Shown here piece by piece: positions 57,801 to 64,000 of a stretch of 64,000 nucleotides of DNA; within the stretch, counting starts at the first letter, position 1, and the number at the start of each line of letters is the position of its first letter. Under the pieces are notes generated by a model. It was not told the origin of the DNA. It made no database searches and saw only the letters and a list, made by a program, of their open reading frames with translations. The stretch covers positions 14,807,940-14,871,939 of the forward strand of contig LS997563.1 of NCBI GenBank assembly GCA_000469685.2, read 5' to 3'. Both the position numbers and the translations under genes were made by a program. The DNA comes from Haemonchus contortus (taxonomy: Eukaryota; Nematoda; Chromadorea; Rhabditida; Trichostrongylidae).

Positions 57801-60800
57801 TGCTTCTTCCAAGTTTATGTTTAATTCTCATTAGAGAGCATCCAATTTTTTTTGTTGTTGGCACATATTTTCACATTGGTAACTTTTTCTGTAGAAAGAG
57901 CTTCAACGATTGAAAAAAGAAAGGTCCAGTCGAGTGAATGAAGACGAGTTAGCGACTACAATCACAACAAATGGGGCAAATGTGGTGACAAATGACAGCT
58001 AAATCAGCGTGGAGAGGGCGTAGTGCCGCAACTGAACCCTAGCAAAACATCGTGCCTTCCTCTCTTGTATTTTCAGTATAAAGCCAGCAATCATCCGTGC
58101 TCGATTTGAATGATTGCTTTGTGGAAGGCACTCAAATTAGTCACTGCTGCGAACGAACAGTCCAGCTAGTTGAAAGTGAGCCCCTTCATAATACGATTCC
58201 ACCGAGAGAAGATTGAGTGAACAGAAGTATGATAGATTGGCAACTCACGAACTGCATCCTCTCACAGAATCACTGGGTCTTTGATAAACGATGCTACAAT
58301 GCAGGTGAAATAAGCTTGAGCCCGTCCCTCCTCCTCCCTCTTCCCCTCCCCCCCCCCCCCTTCCCCGAGCTCATATATAATATAATATCAACACCGGTAC
58401 ATTTGCCAATGGATGCGTTACTTGGGGTACGATCGCAACATATGTTTGCTTGAGGGGATAAGGCTTGAAATTAGTTTTTTTGAATTTTCTCCAACTGACG
58501 TTTTGCCTGAATACATTTCTTGTCACATCCCCTAGTTGAACTTTTGTGCTACAAATGAAAATATTTTTGAGCTTCTGGATAGAACAGGTTTTTCAGATTT
58601 TCTTTGAACGACTTGGTGAACTTGAAGAGAAGGACCAAGCTCATGTATCAGCACCGTTACGGTTCTCTCTGGATGCGTTACGTGGGGTACGATAGGAGCA
58701 TTTGACAAAATTAAAGTGGTATCTGACTTTCTGATTCATCGAGACCCGATTCAGAATCTGAATTCGACTAACTCGGCATTCCCAAATTACCGCTCGGGAG
58801 GCCATAAGTTGCTTATGTTGTTTACTGATGGCCTGGATGAATGGCCACATGCCGTAATGGAAGAGGAGCTCCGCAACCGAAACGGCGATGTGGTGGGTGA
58901 AGCGTATCTGACCTTGAGTGGTACATTTATTTTCTGAACAAAAGCCATTTTTTCAGATTCGCATGTTCGGTTACTCGATGGGTTACGGTACAGGACAACT
59001 GCCTATGCTCAACTGGATGGCTTGCAAAACCTTTGGCAAATACTCAGGTTCCGTGAAGACCTCTCAAACAAATTTTCCTTGTATATAGGCATTGAAAATG
59101 CCAGGTTACAGTGATAGACTCTATTATGGATGTCAAACCTCAATCACGTTCATTTCTGGATCATTTGAGCGTTGCGCTTGGCAAAACACTCGAAACTACT
59201 CCAATTGAAGCCCGGCGGATAAGTTGGTCAGTTCAGTATTCACAGGATCAGCTCAAATTTGAAGACCTAAAAAGTTGGTGGGTGCGCTTCGTTGCGCGCG
59301 TCCGTCGAAACAGGTCACGCCGCAACCGTCGCATGCGGCGGGTCAGCCCGCGATACTTGTCGGATGTCGCAGTTGTTAGTGGGGCATACCATTTGTGTTT
59401 GATCCACGGCAGTCGGCCAAGGAGAAGATAACACGAACAAATGCAAATTATTCGCTCCACTGACACTTGGTGGTGCTGTAATGTCAACTCGAGACCTCAA
59501 GGGGTGCGCCGCGCGCGAAGTGGGCAAGGTGACCTTCTTTCGACGGACACGCGTAACGGACTTCTCCAATATCAATCAAACGAGTTGATTTACAACGGAC
59601 TGTTACATTGACCATAAGCACTAAAACAAGCGGTACAGGAAAGATGATAAAGCCAGCTCTAGCCATTCCATGAGTCAAGTAGCCACTGATAAGGGGTGAC
59701 GTGTAACGAGTATCGGTGGGGTCTACAGTTCGGCTGTATGTAAAATTTTGATATCCTTATGATCCAGACGAACACTGAATATAGTCATAGACTAGAAGGA
59801 TCAGATAATGAGGAGAATACCACGGAATTTTTGGCTTCAGACGGTCACTGTTAATGAGCAACTTCCCTAGGATTGCGTATTTCCTGAATATTCCTTCAAA
59901 TTTGGAAGTGTCGGTTTATTTATAATTCACACGATTAAGGTCCAAACTCTACATGGAGGTTCAAGGCCTCGGTCCCACTATTACGATATCGCTACCCATC
60001 GTCACAAAACCCGACGGCATCTGGCTCGGGCAGCGGATTGCCGGCATAGCAGGTGAGTTCAGCTGCTCCAGAGAGTTACTGACTGTAAGCGCTGTCGCTA
60101 ATATGATGTACTACTGGGGTTAATTTCGTTCCAACTCACCATTTTTCGAATGAACAGGCTTCTTTTCCATTTCCCCTTGTTATCAGAAAGTTCTCACATT
60201 CTGACCAGGTAGGGTAATCGCTAATGCATGTAGGATTGCGGTTCCAGTAGAGATCATCTCGGAAATGATTTTCATCAGGCATCTACGTTCACATTCAGGT
60301 ATCGATATCGGTATAGCCGAGCTGACTGATAGGCTACCTCGAGGGGATCAAATTTATGGGATTATCGTCGACAACAACGGCATCATCATCTACCATCCCA
60401 GACACGTTCTTCCGGTACGTTTTGAAAACGTGCTAAACTGCGTCCTAAGTGTCTACCATCCTTGGAAATGGAGAAATGATAATTGGCTGAAAGCTGAGAG
60501 GTTGGTCTTTCAGTTTTTCACCTTCAAGATGAAGAAATCCAAACTGCAAGCTGTCTTTTTTTTTTTACTTTTCCGTGACAGTAAATTAGTCACAACGCCT
60601 CGAAGACCGATCTGAACGTATGTTTTGATGTGTGTGTCCCCAGTTTAAGGTGCTACTCTGTTTTTCTTTTTTGCCATAATCTTTCAATATTGCTTACTCA
60701 GCCTCATTAGCACAACCCTGCCAGGCACAAAAGCTTATACCTTCTCTTGAGGTAACTTTTTGTAGCTATCCTTCAATAAGGCGAAGGTAGTGTGGTGGCA

Positions 60801-63800
60801 GTGGCGCATTATCACACGCATGGGGATCTGATATTGGACCACACGCGCCCAGGTCATACTAGACTTCCATCCGTCCGATGCAGAGATAATGGGATCAGAC
60901 TCGTCTAGGAGGACACAAGCACTGACTTGCGCATTGGCTGACCGCCGTTCTCAAGGTATAGCCCAAAGCGCATCCATTACGATCCTAAATGGAAGTCACT
61001 GCAGGGATACATGCCAAAAACGAGATTGTTCAACGCCAGAGACTGTATCCTTCATCCACACAATTAAGAGGTTTTTAGGCCACTGAAGTACATGCAGTAC
61101 GTCGAAGCGCATGTTACGATGCCTCTCAAGTTCGACATCGAGCTGGAGCAGGATTACGGGTAAACGAAGCCTTTGTCCTTTCAAACTCCCCAGCAATTTA
61201 CCTTAGATCCTGTTTCCAATCTTCCCATCAAAGGGTATACTGGAAGCTTTCAGGTTCAATATGGCTTCAGTGATCAGCGTGTGTATCGGCTAGTCGGACT
61301 TATTGATAGCATACCAACCATCGATTTGGTGAGCGATCGAGAGTTCTGACGGCTTTCCATTACACTTTATAGAGAATCTCGAGTATCTACTGTGAATTAA
61401 AAAAGAATTTCAAAATACCTTCACCAGATTGAGCTCGAAGGCAATTCTACGGGGGTTCATCGGCTACGCCACGGTGTCATAACCACAACATGCACTTCTG
61501 AACCTATAATTGACGTGAGTCCGGAAAAGTATACGTATTTGTTTGAGTGTTGAGTATTTGTTATAATCGAGATCTGGTACCATTAGAGAGAGATGGGTAC
61601 TGGGTGGCTTCTAGGTATAAAAAAGAGATTAATAGTTTCTATTCAGGTAGCCTATTACTTGACCTTAGTCATATACAACCCAATACCCATCTCTCTCATA
61701 CAGAATATTGCTTCTCACTATACTTGGAAGCGCAGTTCACAATAAAAATGGTCACTGAGATTTCCCATAGTATAAATTCAAAGCCCCCCCCCCCTTACAC
61801 CATACTTGCCCTTATAGGTCGAAAAATGTCATGATTAGGGCACAATAAGGGGCCAGAGATTGTATCGTGTGAATGCCACACCCTCAGTGTACGAGTTTCA
61901 ACGGCTTTGTACGAGCTGCACTATCTCAAGAGACTCCCACATAGGGAGTTCTAACAACTTGACATGATCCATAGCGACAGCAAAAAGCAATTTCGGACCA
62001 TTTCGGCTTGGTGTAGTCACTTCTTTGCGCAATGGGAGCAAGTTAGATCCGGCTCAAACCCTCCTTACAAGCCATTCCCATCATCACGGTGATCTCGTAC
62101 AACCTCCACCTCCACTACTTTTAAGAAACCTTGAAGTTGGCCTACTTTCTCGCTTTCTTAGCCACCGATGTATTTCTCTACATCAATACTTCTGCTTTTC
62201 GACCTAAAATCGGTAACTCAGAATTATCGTGAACTTTACCTTTAACTCGAATACTTTTGAGTAAGGCGAGTAAGAAGCCAGTCTTGTGTTCTTTCAGGGC
62301 GATCGTGTGTATTACTGTGCGAATCTGAAAGGCTCGCCACTTTCTGTGATTATTGTGAGTTCGACAAATCGTCAAACACTCACCTACACGGATACGATGC
62401 CTCGTCTGGACATTTCCAGTAACCCGTTCGTCACGTACTTCCTGTCGAGCAGGTCAGTTATTAGACGCTGGCCGTACCTTTTGGTATTGAAAAATTGACG
62501 ATTACGTCCTGTAACAAGGGGAGGTAACATTTAGGATGCCTATACTAAAGAAAAACATTCCAGATCGATTTGTAGTTGGAAGTTGGATCCTTTGCCACCA
62601 GACTCCAGATTCAGCGCACTACCAAGTGCCGAATGCGAGGACGATCTAAGGCTGCCTTATGCCTTAACAAATGCTATTCGGAACTGGGCTGATTCGTGGC
62701 CAAGATATGGTACGTTTCATCTTCCCACTCTTGTTTTTATAGATTCGGCCTCTCACCCAGGTGGCTTACCCTCACTGCGTCCGGACTTAGCTCAGGAATT
62801 ATTCTTGCCCAAGCAGCATACTTTTCAGATGGTGCAGCCGTCAACTCTTCTTGTGAGGACCTACGTCTCCCATCTGAATTTCCTACCCGATATTACATCA
62901 ACACTTTTGTGCATACACGCTCACAAATTCAAGCCTTCTTTCCTAGATGGTAAGTTCATTTGACAAATGGGATTAATATTGTTCTCTCCTAGAAGAGTTC
63001 TCGAATATTCCAAGGTGTACTGTAGGACTTGCCATTAACTTGGGCAGTTTTGAAGGCCCTACCATATAACCTATAAAACCTGTAAAATATGGGCCCTATA
63101 AAAAAAGAACAGTGGGAATTCTTCCGGGTAGACACAATGTAAGACTTTAGATTTTTCAGCTCAAAGTCGTACATGAAGGAAGTGACGTCAAAACTAGACG
63201 TTGAACGTCTCGGGAAGGAGAATTCGAGCGAACTACTGCAGTTCTCAGTAAGAAATGATGTGATCGTCGCGTATCGATCAATAACTGATCAATTAAACAA
63301 TCGATTGGCTGTTGTGGGTGTCCAGTGGAGAATGTCATATGCAAATGCGTTGTTTACGAATTGGACCCGTTCGGGTACGAAACAGTGGAATGATTGTAAA
63401 AAGGTACGTACTGAATGTTAGTTTGATTGAGTGCTATGGCTGCTTTCAGACTTCGACGGCAATCCGTCCGTCCGTCGCGTGCGTCAGGTGTTGACAGCAC
63501 TGACACGTGATCTAGTGTTCTTAACACCTGTCTAGAGCCGCCGTCGCAGCACGTACGCGATAGCTGTCTTCGAAGTCTGAATGCAGCCTATGAGATTGTT
63601 AGGGACGCTAGCAGTCGGGCTGCAATCAATCGAACTAGAGTCCGATTGCTGCCTCTGACAATAGCTAGCTTCTGAACTTCAGATGGACTGCCTACTTGTT
63701 ACGCGAAGTGGGTTTGTACTGGCTTCGTCGACTACACGTAGTCCAGGCCCATTAGCTCGATTCGATCCGCAATTGTTTGCGAGCCTTGTGGAAAATGGTG

Positions 63801-64000
63801 TGGTAACCACGTGAGTTCAAGGAGCATCTCCCTTGACTTTGCTCTAATCATCTGCTCTTTCACAGGTACTCATGGGTGGACGCCCAAGCAGAATGTATGG
63901 CCAGCCGATCGGCGCCCTGGTCCAGTCCGGCAACCTCCACGAGCAACATCATCAAAACGCTCATCAACAGCATAACAGCTATCATTGGCAAGACGTTCTG
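45709..64000 (+). CDS. unc-36: voltage-gated calcium channel alpha2delta subunit (UNC-36/CACNA2D family), 3' end outside window
   Basis: Exons with canonical sites and matching phases: 45709-45852, 46714-46830, 49658-49717, 49906-50038, 51398-51470, 51516-51580, 51652-51769, 53638-53729, 54547-54629, 58597-58686, 58755-58892, 58957-59047, 59112-59277, 59940-60052, 60299-60414, 61254-61328, 61428-61514, 62298-62452, 62564-62709, 62796-62949, 63160-63403, 63683-63810 and 63866 to the edge. That is about 907 residues of a family usually 1100-1250 long. Domain order: signal peptide, VWA-N, VWA (about 225-400), Cache-like region (about 470-590), then the C-terminal half of alpha2 or delta. Alpha2delta is extracellular and membrane-anchored; it brings CaV channels to the surface and to presynaptic sites and tunes their gating. 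The family call is firm. Choosing UNC-36 over the second nematode paralogue (TAG-180) is a judgement from overall resemblance. Most uncertain: the 62709/62796 junction and the gap between the first two exons. Confidence 0.93.
46071..46169 (+). other. optional or duplicated alpha2delta N-terminal exon
   Basis: A 33-codon frame runs from a GCTGAG acceptor to a GTAATC donor and is phase-compatible with the exons on both sides. The open frame extends upstream to an ATG at 46044, and its start 'LITFAEYIEADLARM' mirrors 'LVTFAELLVSRFEEQ' of exon 1. It may be an alternative first exon without a signal peptide or a decayed duplicate. It contains a C9 homopolymer. The family alignment works without it, so it is left out of the main model. 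Confidence 0.35.
46714..51580 (+). CDS. unc-36: alpha2delta VWA-N region exons
   Basis: Five exons: 46714-46830, 49658-49717, 49906-50038, 51398-51470 and 51516-51580. Markers are 'DPKEALELSRAKLEQLIADR', matching the family's 'xxARxIExLLxxRSKAL' helix, and later 'HQFIGTYSGLTRMYP', matching the segment before the VWA domain ('VFGSATGLARYYP' in vertebrates). The region is known from the family to precede VWA and to help form the channel contact. The 46831-49657 intron is 2.8 kb and holds nothing I can name except a lone MITE-end sequence at about 47478-47502. Confidence 0.88.
50422..50619 (+). CDS. coding-looking island in alpha2delta intron
   Basis: A TTTGTTCCCTAG acceptor is followed by 65 codons and a stop. 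The peptide ('FLEVDKIYAVSSQRYIQRLL', 'HFLLPISGFGGDA') is strikingly protein-like and differs from alpha2delta. It lies in intron 50039-51397 on the same strand. It could be the last exon of a nested gene, a fragment of a displaced gene, or a chance frame. No partner exons were found. Confidence 0.3.
   Translation, partial: PESVFLEVDKIYAVSSQRYIQRLLVDPINVRHKHFLLPISGFGGDAKTPRSDFHRQTSTYNYLLG
50768..51250. mobile_element. ~500 bp MITE family, copy D (in intron)
   Basis: Oriented opposite to copies A to C: starts TTGAAAGCACAGTTAAGGAT and ends near 'gctatcgtaaact'. Shared blocks include 'gatttccccatag', 'accattcacaagggaa' and 'gatgtagtcat.tctttgcgc'. It matches copy E in orientation. Confidence 0.8.
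51652..59047 (+). CDS. unc-36: alpha2delta VWA domain exons
   Basis: Exons 51652-51769, 53638-53729, 54547-54629, 58597-58686, 58755-58892 and 58957-59047. 'RPWFVNTESAPKDIVFLID' leads into the metal-binding motif D-Y-S-G-S, split by the intron 51770-53637. 'ILSTLSPNDYFFGVYFNS', a Cys, 'TSNKK' and then 'HKLLMLFTDGLDEW' follow; the Asp of FTDG is the third metal-site loop. 'MLNWMAC' closes the domain. The loop that carries the metal-site Thr in vertebrates reads AHVSAPLRFSL here, so Ser stands where Thr is usual. In alpha2delta the metal site is needed for channel trafficking. Sequons NGT and NST lie in the domain. Confidence 0.92.
51891..52403. mobile_element. ~500 bp MITE family, copy C (in intron)
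   Basis: The best-preserved copy: both ends are intact (TTGAAGGCACAGTTCACGAT and ATCGTGAGCTGTGCCTTCAA), so the termini can be defined here. 513 bp, no coding capacity, inside intron 51770-53637. Confidence 0.88.
55281..55613 (+). CDS. possible nested-gene exons in alpha2delta intron
   Basis: Two exons with good sites and agreeing phases: 55281-55350 (TTTCAG acceptor, phase 1 in, GTGAGC donor, phase 2 out) and 55429-55613 (TTTCAG acceptor, GTAAGT donor, phase 1 out). The peptide is 'LTVIKNYMTCVQHLVFDSF', then a Ser/Thr-rich stretch 'GSGEGSYSSVTSTPLQNSLK' and the basic 'YERRSSIRRRPLLFSYNSV'. The second frame also stays open to a stop at 55753. It does not fit alpha2delta (the flanking exons join in phase 0 without it). 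The family is unknown. Confidence 0.35.
56266..56640 (-). pseudogene. RTE-like LINE endonuclease fragment
   Basis: The minus strand gives, across two frames, 'IGRLPSIRCGSTPSL', 'FFNVYAQTSSYEKEE', 'YREDHTFFKVIVDDFNVKIG'. These are the AP-endonuclease of RTE-type elements (usual pattern 'YAPTSSYEEEE' then 'KVIVGDFNAKIG'). A frameshift and a stop break it, and Gly is replaced by Asp before the DFN. RT is absent. It lies antisense in alpha2delta intron 54630-58596. Plus-strand frames in the same place are shadows. Confidence 0.75.
57895..58002 (+). CDS. possible terminal exon inside alpha2delta intron
   Basis: A strong acceptor (TTTTTCTGTAG) leads into 35 codons and TAA: a charged, helix-like 'KELQRLKKERSSRVNEDELA' followed by 'TTITTNGANVVTNDS'. 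It begins in phase 0, the phase in which the preceding alpha2delta exon (54629) ends, so splicing to it would give an alpha2delta cut off within the VWA domain. It could instead be the last exon of a nested gene. Confidence 0.35.
   Translation, partial: KELQRLKKERSSRVNEDELATTITTNGANVVTNDS
58348..58360. repeat. poly-C tract (13 C)
   Basis: Homopolymer within a pyrimidine-rich run (58323-58366) in the alpha2delta intron. Confidence 0.9.
59112..61514 (+). CDS. unc-36: alpha2delta Cache-like region exons
   Basis: Exons 59112-59277, 59940-60052, 60299-60414, 61254-61328 and 61428-61514. 'ITISLPIVTK', 'GIDIGIAELTDRLPRGDQIY' and 'IIVDNNGIIIYHPRHVLP' are the typical ligand-sensor (dCache) strands, matching 'GVDVSLEDI' and 'DPNGYVLLHP' of vertebrate alpha2delta. 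'PTIDLIELEGNST' follows the domain. In vertebrate alpha2delta-1 and -2 this region binds gabapentinoids through an Arg elsewhere; I cannot judge that residue here. The 60415-61253 intron carries a SINE. Confidence 0.9.
59290..59560. mobile_element. GC-rich inverted-repeat element in intron
   Basis: The left end GCGCGTCCGTCGAAACAGGT and the right end (complement of a CGTGTCCGTCGAAAGAAGGT-type sequence) are inverted repeats around a diverged centre. The GC content contrasts with the flanks. Open frames on both strands here (59248-59575) are by-products. It lies in intron 59278-59939. The termini and target duplication are not clear. Confidence 0.55.
60778..60996 (+). mobile_element. tRNA-derived SINE, copy 3 (in intron)
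   Basis: Same family as 8484-8722: A-box-like TAGTGTGGTGGCAGTGG, a degraded B box, then 'cagactcgtctaggaggac', 'agcactgacttgcgcattgg' and 'gcatccattacgatcctaaa'. Inserted in sense orientation in alpha2delta intron 60415-61253. Confidence 0.8.
61577..61697. mobile_element. small hairpin repeat in intron
   Basis: GAGAGAGATGGGTACTGGGT (61577-61596) and ACCCAATACCCATCTCTCTC (about 61677-61696) are inverted repeats with one mismatch, about 80 bp apart. A short palindromic MITE or foldback, unclassified. Confidence 0.65.
61724..62246. mobile_element. ~500 bp MITE family, copy E (in intron)
   Basis: Starts GGAAGCGCAGTTCACAATAA and ends GAATTATCGTGAACTTTACC. The interior matches copy D: 'ggtcactgagatttcccata', 'gggcacaataaggggccaga' and 'agattgtat'. 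It contains an 11-C run at 61784. It lies in intron 61515-62297. Confidence 0.85.
62298..64000 (+). CDS. unc-36: alpha2delta C-terminal exons, truncated by window end
   Basis: Exons 62298-62452, 62564-62709, 62796-62949, 63160-63403, 63683-63810 and 63866-64000. 'YYCANLKGSPLSVIIVSST', 'LPYALTNAIRNWADSW', 'NRLAVVGVQWRM' and 'DCLLVTRSGFVLASS' align in order with the family. Several Cys needed for the alpha2-delta disulfide network and sequons (NSS twice, NWT) are present. The 62710-62795 intron uses a late acceptor (GCTCAG). An earlier acceptor (TTTTTATAG, 62742) would keep 'RWLTLTASG' but leaves a 33-base intron with the wrong phase. Confidence 0.85.
63438..63588. mobile_element. 151 bp hairpin MITE with TAT duplication
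   Basis: Terminal inverted repeats GGCTGCTTTCAGACTTCGA and TCGAAGTCTGAATGCAGCC (one mismatch). TAT flanks both sides (63435-63437 and 63589-63591). An inner palindrome around CAGGTGTT/AACACCTG strengthens the fold. It lies in alpha2delta intron 63404-63682. Confidence 0.85.

Noticed and set aside
59111..59575. Open frame running beyond the alpha2delta exon into GC-rich DNA, and minus-strand frames there
   Set aside because: The exon ends at a GTGGGT donor (59278) and rejoins at 59940 in phase; the rest is an inverted-repeat element.
61093..61154. Possible alpha2delta exon (YVEAHVTMPLKFDIELEQ) between a TACATGCAG acceptor and a GTAAAC donor
   Set aside because: It enters in phase 0 but leaves in phase 2, which breaks the frame of the next well-supported exon (61254). 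The flanking exons join correctly without it.

Overview
The window is nuclear DNA from a nematode, most likely a strongylid (hookworm-like) worm. This is an inference. It rests on short exons with TTTCAG acceptors and GTRAGT-type donors, a probable trans-splice acceptor, CR1-like, RTE-like and BEL/Pao-like retroelement remnants, and many short hairpin (MITE-like) repeats. There is no bacterial-style operon, no CRISPR array and no rRNA cluster.

Right third (45686-64000, + strand): one well-supported gene dominates, the voltage-gated calcium channel alpha2delta subunit (UNC-36/CACNA2D family). I traced 23 phase-compatible exons from the signal-peptide exon (45709) through the VWA-N region, the VWA domain with its metal-binding motif, the Cache-like region and into the delta part, about 907 residues, before the gene leaves the window at base 64000. 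A tiny upstream ORF ends on the gene's own start codon (TAATG). The introns carry three copies of a ~500 bp MITE family, a tRNA-derived SINE, a reversed RTE fragment, several small hairpin elements, and three sets of coding-looking islands that do not belong to the alpha2delta frame.

Middle (23.9-37 kb): a mobile-element graveyard. A decayed BEL/Pao-like gag with one LTR is followed by a broken CR1-like LINE (25.7-29.4 kb) that lost its RT catalytic segment and was later hit by two related hairpin MITEs, each with a 9-bp target duplication. At 34250-36874 sits a striking foldback element: two ~1.08 kb inverted arms of very high identity around a 465 bp loop, flanked by TA.

Left (0-23 kb): mostly non-coding repeats. 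These are three copies of a composite element (GT-rich head, ~140 bp tandem units, conserved tail), SINE copies, a LINE 3' fragment on the minus strand, and MITEs. One unidentified gene (16879-18732, +) has five or six phase-compatible exons and a transmembrane segment. A partial exon lies at the left edge. 36.9-45.7 kb shows little I can support.
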